A stretch of DNA of 64,000 nucleotides from Sporosalibacterium faouarense (GCF_016765695.1 NZ_JAETGO010000075.1:1-64000), one strand, 5' to 3'; counted from the stretch's first letter, positions 53,481-62,866 are shown. Program-made: numbers and translations. Notes: generated by a model from the sequence alone, not told the origin.

Positions 53481-54686
53481 ATGGAAAGTAAAGCAAAAAT
53501 AAAACAAGGTTCTATAGATATAATAAGAATGTCCTTAAAAAACAACATAAGACAATATACCATGTTTATTGCACTTATAGGAATTATGATTATATTTTCC
53601 CTTTTAAGTGACGTTTTTTTTACACCTAGAAATCTGTCAATGCTATTTCTACAAACCGCTCATATAGCTATATTGGCTTGTGGAGTTGTACTGGTCATAG
53701 TTGCAGGTCATATAGATTTGTCAATTGGCGCAGTAGTAGGATTGACTGGTGCAATTACGGCAATTCTTCAAGCTAAGCTTGGACTTGGCGTATTTCCAGC
53801 AGTATTATTAACTATAGGATTTGGAGCACTAATTGGACTTTGGCAAGGATATTGGGTTGCCTATAGAGAAGTACCAGCTTTCATTGTAACCTTGGCAGGT
53901 ATGATGATATTCAATGGCTTGTTATTAGGAGTTAGTAATGGTGAAACTATTGCTACTAGTTCTTTTTTCAATAAAATTGGCCAAGATTATATACCCACAC
54001 TATTTGTAGAAAATAATCCTAAAGATATGCTTCCCCACGATACAACAATTATCATTATGGGTCTAGTCATTATAGGATATTTATTCCTTGAGATAAGAAA
54101 GAGGAAAGAAAGAAAAAAATACGACTTTGATATATTACCTATGAATTTATTTGTATTGAAGGTGGGTCTTGTAATTGTATTAATAGCATCAATATTTATA
54201 ATTTTATCTCTATATCTTGGAATTCCTTATTCAATACTTCTATTAATGGGAATTGGAGGTCTGTATACTTATTTAACTAATAAAACTACTTTTGGTAGAC
54301 ATGTATATGCTATAGGAGGAAATAAAGAAGCTGCAAAGTTATCAGGTATAGATATAAAGAAAAGAACCTTATGGATATTTATTTCATCTGGAATACTTGG
54401 TGCAATAGGTGGTATGGTATATACTGCAAGGGTTGGATCTGCTGCAGCTTCAGCAGGTCAAGGTATGGAGCTTGATGTAATAGCAGCTGCTATAATAGGT
54501 GGTACATCTACCCTTGGTGGAGAAGGTACTATAGTAGGAGCGATAATAGGAGCATTGGTAATGAGTACACTGAATAATGGTATGTTATTACTAGATGTGG
54601 GAGTGACACAGAGATTAATAGTAAAGGGACTAGTTTTGCTACTAGCTGTTTGGGTAGATATATCTTCACGTAAAAAATCTAGCTAA
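53481..54686 (+). CDS. xylH: XylH-type sugar ABC transporter permease
   Basis: 401 aa, about ten spans. BPD_transp_2 family: LACGVVLVIVAGHIDLSIGAVVGLTGAITAILQAKLGLG and the late signature GGNKEAAKLSGIDIKKRTLWIFISSGILGAIGGMVYTARVGSAAASAGQGMELDVIAAAIIGGTSTLGGEGTIVGAIIGALVMSTLNNGM. The extra length compared with RbsC (~320 aa) is typical of XylH/GguB. SD AAAGGAGGAAAATTT. Confidence 0.93.
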   Translation: MESKAKIKQGSIDIIRMSLKNNIRQYTMFIALIGIMIIFSLLSDVFFTPRNLSMLFLQTAHIAILACGVVLVIVAGHIDLSIGAVVGLTGAITAILQAKLGLGVFPAVLLTIGFGALIGLWQGYWVAYREVPAFIVTLAGMMIFNGLLLGVSNGETIATSSFFNKIGQDYIPTLFVENNPKDMLPHDTTIIIMGLVIIGYLFLEIRKRKERKKYDFDILPMNLFVLKVGLVIVLIASIFIILSLYLGIPYSILLLMGIGGLYTYLTNKTTFGRHVYAIGGNKEAAKLSGIDIKKRTLWIFISSGILGAIGGMVYTARVGSAAASAGQGMELDVIAAAIIGGTSTLGGEGTIVGAIIGALVMSTLNNGMLLLDVGVTQRLIVKGLVLLLAVWVDISSRKKSS

Positions 54687-54717
54687 TATAAGCCTTTTAA
54701 ATACCCCTTATTATATA

Positions 54718-54745
54718 AGTCAGGCAGTAATGCCTGACTGTTTTT
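54718..54745 (+). terminator. intrinsic terminator after xylH
   Basis: AGTCAGGCA, loop GTAA, TGCCTGACT, then GTTTTT. Confidence 0.92.
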
Positions 54746-54851
54746 AATTAAGATAATAAATTTTGTCTTTGATAATGGTGGAATTTAATATATAATATTA
54801 AAATAGAATTTGAAAAATATGGATTTCATTACAAAGATAGGGGGAAGTATC

Positions 54852-55592
54852 ATGTTAGTGAATCGTATATATTTTATTGTTATTACTTTTATTATTATGA
54901 TTTCTTTATCATTTTTGATAGAGAATACTGTTGTGGCTGGAATAATTACATTTGCAGTTGTAATGATAGGCTATATAATAATTAGTCTTATGCGTAATAA
55001 GAATAGAGTAAGCTTATTAGAAGAAGAATGTGATCCACAAGCTTTTCTAGAAGCGACTGAAAGACAAAGAAAAATTACGGGTAGGAATCCCAAGATGAAT
55101 ACATTGCTCAATATTGATAGATCAGCAGGACTTATTTTAAATGGAGAATTCGAAAAAGCAAAGGATACCTTATTATCAGTTGATAAATCATATTTATCAG
55201 AAAAAAATGGGTCATTGTTTGTTTATAATGTCAACTTAATATCATGTCACTATGAACTTGGAGAGAATGAAAGTGCTGAAAGACTATTTGAAAAAGAAAT
55301 GCCTTTACTGTCACCAACAAACAAAAGAATGAAATTATCAATTAAGCTTTTAAATGCTGACAGACTTTTAAGATTAAAAAGATTTGAAGAAAGTGAAATA
55401 GAATTTAAAAGACTTTTAGAAGAGAAGATAAGTAAAAGAGTGGAATTAAGTATACTTCATAGTTTAGCACAAATTGATGAGCATAAAGGCAATCTTAAGG
55501 ATGCAATTTATAAATATGATGAAGTATCAAATAATGGGAATAAATTATGGATTGCTGAGCAATCGAGAAAAAAACTTACTGAACTGAAGTAA
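54852..55592 (+). CDS. membrane-anchored TPR-like protein
   Basis: 246 aa. Two N-terminal spans (LVNRIYFIVITFIIMISLSFLI and TVVAGIITFAVVMIGYIIISLM) are followed by a ~190-residue cytoplasmic helical repeat region of TPR type (LNIDRSAGLILNGEFEKAKDTLLSVDKSYL; LISCHYELGENESAERLFEKEMPLL; LNADRLLRLKRFEESEIEFKRLL; HSLAQIDEHKGNLKDAIYKYDEV). Function not known. The ATG after AGGGGGAAGTATC was chosen over one 14 codons upstream. Confidence 0.72.
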   Translation: MLVNRIYFIVITFIIMISLSFLIENTVVAGIITFAVVMIGYIIISLMRNKNRVSLLEEECDPQAFLEATERQRKITGRNPKMNTLLNIDRSAGLILNGEFEKAKDTLLSVDKSYLSEKNGSLFVYNVNLISCHYELGENESAERLFEKEMPLLSPTNKRMKLSIKLLNADRLLRLKRFEESEIEFKRLLEEKISKRVELSILHSLAQIDEHKGNLKDAIYKYDEVSNNGNKLWIAEQSRKKLTELK

Positions 55593-56173
55593 TTAAATTA
55601 AGAATATTGCATAAGTATATAAATGAGAAAGTAAAAATAATATTTCATCAGCATTTTCTAATTAAGTATTTTTAAATAAAGAAATCAATTAGAGTTTAGA
55701 AAATAACAGATTCTTTTAAAAATATTCAATCAATATATTGCAATGGAAAAAAATGTGTGTTACTATATTATTAAATTGGTATATACAACATAACAATAAT
55801 ACAAACCTCTTATATTTCTTTCTATATATCTACTAATGATTTGTAATAAATATATGTCTAACCTATCAGAGCGATTATAATATATATATTTCCTAAAATT
55901 TCAAATAATCCTTATTTTTTGCTTTTTTAATAAAATCCTAGACCAGTTTAACTTTCAAATATTTAGCTATATCGTCAATAGAAAATACCATAGTCTAATA
56001 TTGAAAACAAGTAAGTTTAGTTGTTTTATTATGTCTCACTTTATAGGGGATGGAAATCTATATAGATTTATAGTTATATAGATTGACATAAGATCAAAAG
56101 CAAGGAGGTGGAAGTGTTTTTTAGTTTTTAGTTCTTTATTTTAAATTATAAAAATATTAAAGGGGGTTAAATT
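55593..56173. other. long AT-rich intergenic region before the PTS operon
   Basis: 580 nt without a credible gene. Near its right end lie a perfect 16-bp palindrome AAATCTATATAGATTT (56054-56069), a second TATATAGATT (56076-56085), and TTGACA (56084-56089) without a matching -10. The palindrome is a candidate operator for the PTS operon. No sigma-54 promoter (GG-N10-GC type), which many mannose-family PTS operons use, was recognised. Confidence 0.4.
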
Positions 56174-56914
56174 GTGCACGATTATGGTTTTCTAATACCA
56201 TTATTACTAGGGCTATGGGCATACATATCAATAATTGCTCAGCTTACAGGTTTATGGTGGGCAGAGGCACTAATAAGTGGAGCTCTTACAGGTCTTATTG
56301 TTGGTGATGTTAATTTAGGATTACAAATTGGTGCTACTCTGACTCTTATGTCATTAGGCATGTGGACATATGGTGGAGCAACAATGCCAGACTTTAACAC
56401 AGGTGCTATTATAGGTACAGCAATAGGGGCTCTAGGTTCAGGACTGGAAGGTGGATTAGCAATAGCTATTCCTACTTCGATTTTAATGACGCAGCTTGAT
56501 GTTCTTGCCCGTGCAACTACAACTGTTTTTATTCATGGAGCAGACAAACATTTAGAGAAAGGAAATCTAAAAGGAATTACAAAAATGCATTTGTTGGGTC
56601 AAATACCTTGGGGACTAAGTAGGGGCATACCAGTATTTTTAGCAGTATGGCTAGGTGCTGGACCTATACAAAAAGTTATTGAGTGGTTCCCAGAGTGGTT
56701 TATGGGTGGTATGCAATTAGCAGGAAAAGTTTTACCAGCCCTTGGATTTGCACTATTACTTAATCAAATTAATGTTAAGAAGTACTGGCCATTCCTATTG
56801 GTAGGATTTGCTTTATTTGCTTATATTAATATGCCTATTATGGGTATAGCAATGTTAGGTTTGGCTATTGCAATCGTTTATATGCGCTTAGAAGGGGGGT
56901 CTTCTAATGCCTAG
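56174..56914 (+). CDS. PTS mannose/fructose/sorbose-family IIC component
   Basis: 246 aa, many hydrophobic spans. Family signatures: FLIPLLLGLWAYISIIAQLTGLWWAEALISGALTGLIVGDVNLGLQIGATLTLMSLGMWTYGGATMPDFNTGAIIGTAIGA. With IID it forms the membrane channel of a mannose-type (splinter) PTS, importing and phosphorylating a sugar. GTG start after AAAGGGGGTTAAATT. First gene of a probable operon reaching the end of the window. Confidence 0.92.
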   Translation: MHDYGFLIPLLLGLWAYISIIAQLTGLWWAEALISGALTGLIVGDVNLGLQIGATLTLMSLGMWTYGGATMPDFNTGAIIGTAIGALGSGLEGGLAIAIPTSILMTQLDVLARATTTVFIHGADKHLEKGNLKGITKMHLLGQIPWGLSRGIPVFLAVWLGAGPIQKVIEWFPEWFMGGMQLAGKVLPALGFALLLNQINVKKYWPFLLVGFALFAYINMPIMGIAMLGLAIAIVYMRLEGGSSNA

Positions 56915-57746
56915 TACTGATATGGAAAAAACAACAAAAACTAAAATAGATAAAGCTACGTTAAAAAAGGCAATGTGGAGAGATATTTTTACATTACAAT
57001 GGTCATGGAACTATGAAAGAATGCAAGCATTAGGATTCTTATGGGCTATTTTACCAGTTTTACAGAAGGTATATAAGAAAGGTGAAGAATTAAAAGAAGC
57101 AATGCAAAGGCATCTTCAATTCTATAATACTAATCCAGTGGCATCTCCTTTAATTTTAGGTGCTTCTATCGCCTTAGAAGAAGATAAGGCAGGGCAAGCT
57201 GCTAGTAGTATTAAGGTAGGACTAATGGGTCCATTGGCTGGTATAGGAGACACTATACAAGCAGTTTTATTTAGACCTATTATAGCAGTTATAGCAGCTT
57301 CCTTAGCAATGGGAGGGAGTATGTCTGGTCCACTCTTAATTTTCCTAGCTGGTATTCTTTGGATGGCAGTTAAGGTACCTTTATTCTGGTTAGGCTACAA
57401 TAAGAGTACAGGATTAATAGGTGAAGTAGCAGGTAAAGGTCTACTTGATAAAGTTACTAATACTGCAACGATTGCTGGATTAATTGTTATCGGTGGATTT
57501 ATACCGAGTATTTTAAGTCGATTAACAACACCATTACAGTTTGCTAGAACAGTTACTGTTGATGGTGAAGCGGTAGAAAAGGTAATTAAGGTTCAAGAGG
57601 TATTAGATGGTATAGTACCTTTCTTGATTCCAGTATTAATCGTTGGATTAGGGTATTATTTAATAAAACGTAAGCTTTCCCCAATCAAAGTGTTATTGAT
57701 ATTAGTAGCTCTATCCTTCATTACAAATGCATTGGGAATCTTATAA
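56907..57746 (+). CDS. PTS mannose/fructose/sorbose-family IID component
   Basis: 279 aa. Cytoplasmic N-terminal half (MWRDIFTLQWSWNYERMQALGFLWAILPVLQKVYKKGEELKEAMQRHLQFYNTNPVASPLILGASIALEE, characteristic of IID), then spans including GLMGPLAGIGDTIQAVLFRPIIAVIAASLA. It overlaps IIC by 8 nt, with AAGGGGGG before the ATG. A hairpin follows that may reduce read-through to IIA and IIB. Confidence 0.92.
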   Translation: MPSTDMEKTTKTKIDKATLKKAMWRDIFTLQWSWNYERMQALGFLWAILPVLQKVYKKGEELKEAMQRHLQFYNTNPVASPLILGASIALEEDKAGQAASSIKVGLMGPLAGIGDTIQAVLFRPIIAVIAASLAMGGSMSGPLLIFLAGILWMAVKVPLFWLGYNKSTGLIGEVAGKGLLDKVTNTATIAGLIVIGGFIPSILSRLTTPLQFARTVTVDGEAVEKVIKVQEVLDGIVPFLIPVLIVGLGYYLIKRKLSPIKVLLILVALSFITNALGIL

Positions 57747-57776
57747 TATTAGATTGAATTAAAGATATTTGACTAA

Positions 57777-57836
57777 TAAAATAGTCTCCTTTTAAAGGAA
57801 AATTAATCTTCTAAGAGGAGGCTATTTATTTTTAAT
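57777..57836 (+). terminator. hairpin between IID and IIA
   Basis: AAAATAGTCTCCTTTT pairs with AAGAGGAGGCTATTT with small mismatches, followed by ATTTTTAAT. It is a probable partial terminator inside the operon. Confidence 0.65.
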
Positions 57837-57858
57837 AAACAGAGAGAGGAAGTAAGAA

Positions 57859-58251
57859 ATGATAGGAATTATACTAGCAAGTCATGGTCCATTGGCAAAG
57901 GCAACATTGAAATCAGCAGAAATGATCATGGGAGAACAAGAGAATATTACAGCTTTGGCTTTAGAGCCTCAAGATGATCCACAAGAATTAAAGAATAAGA
58001 TTTATGATGCTGCAGAAAAGGTTGATATGGGAAAAGGAGTAATTATCTTAGTTGATTTACTTGGAGGATCACCTGGAAATGCAGCAGCATATCTAGCTAA
58101 GGATGGCTACCCTGTTATTACAGGACTAAATTTACCCATGTTATTAGAAGTAATAGGCATGAGATATGGTGACTTAGAAGAAGGCGTTAGAATAGCTATT
58201 GATGCAGGTATAGAGGGTATTAAGGATTTAAGAGAATTTTTAAGGGGGTAA
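57859..58251 (+). CDS. PTS mannose-family IIA component
   Basis: 130 aa. MIGIILASHGPLAKATLKSAEMIMG gives the phosphorylated H9; the body is EIIA-man-like (VIILVDLLGGSPGNAAAYLAKDGYPVITGLNLPMLLEVI). It takes phosphate from HPr and passes it to IIB, as a separate polypeptide here. ATG follows AGAGAGAGGAAGTAAGA. The gap to IIB is 5 nt. Confidence 0.93.
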   Translation: MIGIILASHGPLAKATLKSAEMIMGEQENITALALEPQDDPQELKNKIYDAAEKVDMGKGVIILVDLLGGSPGNAAAYLAKDGYPVITGLNLPMLLEVIGMRYGDLEEGVRIAIDAGIEGIKDLREFLRG

Positions 58252-58256
58252 AATGA

Positions 58257-58739
58257 ATGATAGTACATATGAGAATTGATAACAGGTTAATACATGGTCA
58301 GGTTACTGTGAGCTGGGTAAGTTCAGTAGGTGCAGAGCATTTATTAGTAGTAAATGATGAAGTGTCTAAAGATCCTATTCAAAAGCAGATGCTTCCAATG
58401 GCTGCTAGAGGAGTCAAAACATCAGTATTTTCTATTGATGAAGCCGTTGATTATGTTAAGAATTCTGATAGCAAAGAAAAAATAATGATAATAGCTAAAT
58501 TTCCTTCAGATGCACTGAACTTATTAGAAAACGGATTAGAGCCTCAAGAAATAAATGTTGGAAATCAAGCTCCATTACCAGGGACTAAATACAAAATGGT
58601 AACAAAGTCTATAGCAGTTACAGAGGAAGATGCATCTATATATAGACAAATTAATAAAAAGCATCATTTAACTTCACAAATGATGCCCTCTAATTCAAAA
58701 AAGAGCTTCATAGAGATAATTGAGGAAAAAGGTCTTTAG
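58257..58739 (+). CDS. PTS mannose-family IIB component
   Basis: 160 aa. MIVHMRIDNRLIHGQVTVSWV carries the phospho-histidine H13 in the family motif R-(I/L)-D-x-R-L-(I/L)-H-G-Q-V, and ends in the usual IIB fold (LPMAARGVKTSVFSIDEAVDYV). It phosphorylates the sugar as it passes IIC-IID. SD is AAGGGGGT in the end of the IIA gene. Confidence 0.93.
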   Translation: MIVHMRIDNRLIHGQVTVSWVSSVGAEHLLVVNDEVSKDPIQKQMLPMAARGVKTSVFSIDEAVDYVKNSDSKEKIMIIAKFPSDALNLLENGLEPQEINVGNQAPLPGTKYKMVTKSIAVTEEDASIYRQINKKHHLTSQMMPSNSKKSFIEIIEEKGL

Positions 58740-58772
58740 ATTATATACTAATTTTATTGTGGAGGTTTTAAT

Positions 58773-60041
58773 ATGAAAATTGGTAGGGGAAAACAAGATA
58801 TTACTCCTCTATATCCAATTGTAATGGGAGGCTATGGAGACAGGTCAGGTAAATCTCAAGATGTTCTAGATAGAATTTTTGCAAGAACAATAGTTTTAGA
58901 AGATGATGAAGAACAAAAGATTGTTATAATTGCCTTAGATATAATTGGATTAACAAGAGTACAGATTCAATATATAAAGAAGAATATATTTAAACTAACA
59001 GGCATTTTAAAAGAAAATATTGTTATTAGTGTAACCCATACTCATTCAGGACCTTTGACATATGATTACCCTACAATGGGTAAAGCAGATGAAGAATATG
59101 TTGAATGGCTATATAAGGTTATACCAACAACAGTAGTTAAAGCATTGAAAGATTTAAAAGAATGTAAGATAGATTGGTACCAAGGGAATTTCTCAGATGT
59201 AGGGAATTCTAGACGTTCAAGAAATAAAAAAGTTGAACCGATATTAACCATTTTAGGATTTACTGATTTAAGAGATAATCTATTAGCTACTTTATTTAAT
59301 TATAATTGTCATCCCACAGTATTATCAGCAGCTAATTTGGAGATATCAGCTGACTACCCCGGTGCTAGTATAGATTTACTAGAGAAGGTATACGGAGAGG
59401 ATGCCTTATTTGTTTTTACAAATGGAGCATGTGGAGATATTAGCACTCGCTTTACAAGGAGAAGCCAGGACTATAGAGAGGTTAAACGACTAGGGAGCCT
59501 GTTAGCAGCAGAGGTTATTAAAGTCCTTAATAAAATGGAGTTTACCCAAGAGGTACCCAATGTTTTTATTAAAGGAAGGGACTTTGAATTACAGCCTAGA
59601 GAATTACCAAGCTTAGAAGAGTTAGAAACACAAGAAAAAGTTTATCAAGAAAGACTTATAAAACTAGAAAATGAAGGGGCAGATGGTGGAGATATTAGAA
59701 TAGCCCATACGGCTCTTCAAGGTGTAAGAGTACAGAAACTTCTGAAGGAGTATGCTTCGAGATTAGAACTTAATGGCATAATGAAGGGAATCAAAATAGG
59801 TAATGGAGTAATTATAACTCAACCTGCAGAGTTGTTTTCCAGTCTTGGAAATACTATTATAAATGCTTCTCCCTATGAAATAACAATGGTTATAGGATAT
59901 GCTGAGGGCTCAATTGGGTATTTACCTGATAAAAAATCTTATAATGAAGGTGGATATGAAGCTCTTTCTTGTAGATTTAAGGTAGGAGAAGGCGAAAGAT
60001 TAGCAGACATGGCAATATCACTACTAAAGGAAATGGAGTGA
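58773..60041 (+). CDS. neutral-ceramidase-superfamily hydrolase, cytoplasmic
   Basis: 422 aa. MKIGRGKQDITPLYPIVMGGYGDRS is the typical start of the neutral/alkaline ceramidase N-terminal domain; VTHTHSGP and NYNCHPTVL hold putative zinc histidines, and FTNGACGDISTR follows. True ceramidases are secreted zinc amidases of ~650 aa or more; this one is shorter and has no signal peptide, so it should act inside the cell on an imported compound. Standing between PTS and SIS genes, an N-acyl or phosphorylated sugar amide is a possible substrate (inference). ATG follows GTGGAGGTTTTAAT. Confidence 0.78.
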   Translation: MKIGRGKQDITPLYPIVMGGYGDRSGKSQDVLDRIFARTIVLEDDEEQKIVIIALDIIGLTRVQIQYIKKNIFKLTGILKENIVISVTHTHSGPLTYDYPTMGKADEEYVEWLYKVIPTTVVKALKDLKECKIDWYQGNFSDVGNSRRSRNKKVEPILTILGFTDLRDNLLATLFNYNCHPTVLSAANLEISADYPGASIDLLEKVYGEDALFVFTNGACGDISTRFTRRSQDYREVKRLGSLLAAEVIKVLNKMEFTQEVPNVFIKGRDFELQPRELPSLEELETQEKVYQERLIKLENEGADGGDIRIAHTALQGVRVQKLLKEYASRLELNGIMKGIKIGNGVIITQPAELFSSLGNTIINASPYEITMVIGYAEGSIGYLPDKKSYNEGGYEALSCRFKVGEGERLADMAISLLKEME

Positions 60042-60045
60042 GTTT

Positions 60046-60792
60046 ATGCTATTTGAATTCTATGATAAGGTTGAAGATCTTTTAAATGAAATTAAAGATA
60101 CTCAAAGCAGTACCATACAGTTAATAGCTGATAAAGTAGCAACTATTATAGATAGGGGAGGGATTTTATATACCTTTGGGACAGGTCACTCTCACCTTTT
60201 AGCAGAAGAGATATATGCTAGAGCAGGGGGATTATTTCAAGTAAAAGCTATTTTAGAGCCAGAGCTTATGCTACATCAAATCCATGGTAAAAGCACATTA
60301 ATCGAGAGACTATCTGGTTATGCTGACATTATATTAGAGATAAATGAAGTAAGGAAAGGCGATGCTATCATTATAATATCAAATTCTGGAAGAAATTCTG
60401 TACCTATTGAATTAGCTATTAAAGCTAAGGAAAAAGGTCTATTAGTTATTGCTTTGACTAATTTGAAGCATAGCAAAAGTGTTGATTCTAGAAATAAAAG
60501 TGGAAAAAGACTATTTGAAGTTGCAGATTTTGTATTAGATAATTGTGGAGTACCAGGAGATGCTATTTTAAAAGTTAAAAATAAGCACTTTAAGATTGCT
60601 CCAACCTCAACCATAGCTGGAGCGGTAATTTTGCAAGGATTAGTCGCTGGAATAGTTGATAAGATTCATGGTGAGGGTAAAGAAGTTCCAGTAATGGTAA
60701 GTGCAAATCTTGATAACAGTGATCAATATAATGAAAAGCAATTAGAGAAATTACTAGAAAAGCATCCAGAACTTTTTAAAATATTAAGATAA
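60046..60792 (+). CDS. SIS-domain sugar isomerase-type protein (1)
   Basis: 248 aa. SIS fold with the phosphosugar-binding motifs YTFGTGHSHLLAEEIYARAGGL (~45-66) and IIIISNSGRNSVPIELAIKAKEKG (~108-131), then DNCGVPGDAIL and APTSTIAGAVILQGLVAGI, matching the UPF0309 type. It binds phosphorylated sugars, isomerising or deaminating them in known relatives; the substrate is unknown. It starts 4 nt after the ceramidase-like gene and is a paralogue of the gene at 62123, on the other side of nagA. Confidence 0.87.
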   Translation: MLFEFYDKVEDLLNEIKDTQSSTIQLIADKVATIIDRGGILYTFGTGHSHLLAEEIYARAGGLFQVKAILEPELMLHQIHGKSTLIERLSGYADIILEINEVRKGDAIIIISNSGRNSVPIELAIKAKEKGLLVIALTNLKHSKSVDSRNKSGKRLFEVADFVLDNCGVPGDAILKVKNKHFKIAPTSTIAGAVILQGLVAGIVDKIHGEGKEVPVMVSANLDNSDQYNEKQLEKLLEKHPELFKILR

Positions 60793-60891
60793 AGAAATTA
60801 TATTTTAAATTTCAATTCTTTGCAAAATTGATTATGGATGTTTATGTGTAATCTCAAAAACAGTGAATTCGATAATGAAGGGGGAAATAAG

Positions 60892-62133
60892 GTGTCCAAA
60901 GTTTTATTGAAAAGCAAAATGATATATACAAGTGATGGATTAAAGAGTGGCGCTATACTTATAGAAGATAGCAAAATAAAAGATATTATTTTCAACACTG
61001 AAGAGATTAGAAGTTTTGAAGGTAAAGTAATTGATGTAGAGAACAATTCTATTATTCCAGGATTGATAGACATACATATTCATGGTGCAGGAGGATGGAC
61101 TGTAACCGGTGGAACTGTGGAAGATATTAAAGGGTTAACTACTTATTTAACCACTAGAGGGGTCACATCTTTCCAACCTACTATCGGGGGAAGTCCTTTA
61201 GAGGCCATAAAGAATACATTGAAAGAATTAAGTATAGCTATAAAGAATAAAAGTCAAGGAACAAGAATACTAGGAATTCATTTAGAAGGTCCATTTTTAA
61301 ATCCAGAGAAGAAAGGTGCCTTTAGTCTTGAATTTTTAGAAAAGCCTTCTGTTGAGTTAGTTAAAGAATTTATAGAATTGAGTAATGATAATATAATCCA
61401 TGTTTCATTGGCACCTGAACTAGAAGGAGCAAAAGAAGTTATTGAGTATTTAGTAGATAAAGGTATTTTAGTTTCAGGGGCTCATACGAATGCAACAATA
61501 GAAGAAACTAAAAAAGCCATACGATGGGGAGTGAGTCTCTCAAATCATACTTGTAATGCTCAAAGGTCTATACATCATAGAGAACCTGGAGCATTAGGAG
61601 GATATTTATTAGATGATGGTGTGGACTGTGAGTTAATATGTGACTCATTCCATGTACATCCTGATATGATAAGACTAGTCACTAAAATAAAGACGATTGA
61701 TAAAATCTGTGTAATATCTGATGCTATTACAGCTTCTGGGGTAAAGCCAGGAGAATATGCATTTTTAGGACGTAAAGCCTTAATAGATAAAGATGGTTGG
61801 AGTAGATTACCTGATGGAACTATCGCTGGTAGTACAAGGGATTTATTATATGGACTAGAGAATCTAGTAGAGAATATTGGGTATTCCATGGAGGATGCTT
61901 TGAAAATGACTTCTTTAAATCCCGCTAGACTATCTGGATATCAAGAATGCAAGGGAAGCATAGAAGTGGGTAAGGATGCAGACTTAGTTATCCTAGATGA
62001 GAATTATAAAATTAAATATACCTTTGTTGAAGGAGAGATGGTATATAGTTCAGAACAAGAAGGACCATTTACTAATCCAAAGATTCAGCCTATAAGAAGT
62101 ATTGAAGAAGTGGGGGATGAGTATGAAAATTAA
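60892..62133 (+). CDS. nagA: N-acetylglucosamine-6-phosphate deacetylase
   Basis: 413 aa. Amidohydrolase with GLIDIHIHGAGGW, GIHLEGPFLNPEKKGA (metal Glu), VSGAHTNATIEETKKA, SNHTCNAQRSIHHREPGALGG, and the catalytic Asp in VISDAITASG. It removes acetate from an N-acetyl-hexosamine 6-phosphate. GlcNAc-6-P is the default; GalNAc-6-P (AgaA) is possible, since a SIS protein rather than NagB is adjacent. The GTG start is 6 nt after AAGGGGGA; an ATG 18 codons upstream lacks a ribosome site. The stop overlaps the next gene. Confidence 0.9.
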   Translation: MSKVLLKSKMIYTSDGLKSGAILIEDSKIKDIIFNTEEIRSFEGKVIDVENNSIIPGLIDIHIHGAGGWTVTGGTVEDIKGLTTYLTTRGVTSFQPTIGGSPLEAIKNTLKELSIAIKNKSQGTRILGIHLEGPFLNPEKKGAFSLEFLEKPSVELVKEFIELSNDNIIHVSLAPELEGAKEVIEYLVDKGILVSGAHTNATIEETKKAIRWGVSLSNHTCNAQRSIHHREPGALGGYLLDDGVDCELICDSFHVHPDMIRLVTKIKTIDKICVISDAITASGVKPGEYAFLGRKALIDKDGWSRLPDGTIAGSTRDLLYGLENLVENIGYSMEDALKMTSLNPARLSGYQECKGSIEVGKDADLVILDENYKIKYTFVEGEMVYSSEQEGPFTNPKIQPIRSIEEVGDEYEN

Positions 62134-62866
62134 TGCTGAAGTTTTCTTTAAAGAGGCTTATAAAATCTTAGATGAGCTTAAGGAAACACAGATGGAAAAA
62201 ATTAAAGAAGCAAGTTATATATTAACTGAATCTATTTCTAGAGACGGAGTTATACATATTTTCGGTTCAGGGCACTCTAAGGCATTTGCAATGGAATTAG
62301 TTTATAGAGCAGGTGGATTGGTACCAATGCATAGGGTAACGTTGGATGACTTAGCACTGAAAGGAGATCTTTCAGCTGAGGATTTACTAGATCCACAAAT
62401 TGAAAGGGATCCAGAAAATGCTCACAAGTTATGGAACCTTTACGAAATTCATCCCCAGGATGCCTTTATTATAGTTTCAAATTCAGGAAGGAATGGAACC
62501 ATAGTTGAGTTTGCATCCATGGTTAAAGAAAAGAATATGCCATTAATTGTTGTAACATCCATAGCGCATTCAAAGGATACTGTATCGAGACATAATAGTG
62601 GCAAGAAATTATATGAGTTAGGGGATGTGGTAATAGATAACTGTGGACCTAAGGGAGATGCTTTAATTCCAGTAGAAGGTTTAAGGATGAAAGCTTGCTC
62701 CATTTCGTCAATTACTGGTGCATTCATTGCCCAAGGATTAACAGCAGAAACTATAAACAATTTTAAAGAAAAAGGTGTAACACCACCTGTGTTTATAAGC
62801 GCTAATGTTGATGGAGGAGACCAGCATAATGATGCACTAAGGGCTAAGTACGAGGGTAGAATATAG
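62123..62866 (+). CDS. SIS-domain sugar isomerase-type protein (2)
   Basis: 247 aa. IHIFGSGHSKAFAMELVYRAGGLVP and IIVSNSGRNGTIVEFASMVKEKNMPLIVVTS, then DNCGPKGDALI and CSISSITGAFIAQGLTAETI. Same UPF0309-like family as the gene at 60046, but clearly diverged, so the pair probably acts on different phosphosugars. ATG follows GTGGGGGATGAGT and overlaps the nagA stop by 11 nt, giving tight coupling to deacetylation. Confidence 0.87.
   Translation: MKINAEVFFKEAYKILDELKETQMEKIKEASYILTESISRDGVIHIFGSGHSKAFAMELVYRAGGLVPMHRVTLDDLALKGDLSAEDLLDPQIERDPENAHKLWNLYEIHPQDAFIIVSNSGRNGTIVEFASMVKEKNMPLIVVTSIAHSKDTVSRHNSGKKLYELGDVVIDNCGPKGDALIPVEGLRMKACSISSITGAFIAQGLTAETINNFKEKGVTPPVFISANVDGGDQHNDALRAKYEGRI

Noticed and set aside
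55593-56173. Sigma-54 promoter for the PTS operon
   Set aside because: Looked for because many mannose-type PTS operons use LevR and sigma-54. No GG/GC pair with correct spacing was found, and no LevR gene is in the window.
61575-61889. Antisense 104-codon open frame inside nagA, and similar minus-strand frames inside other genes (for example 19243-19767, 62449-62901)
   Set aside because: They lie opposite well-supported coding regions and carry no recognisable domains. They are shadows of the real genes.
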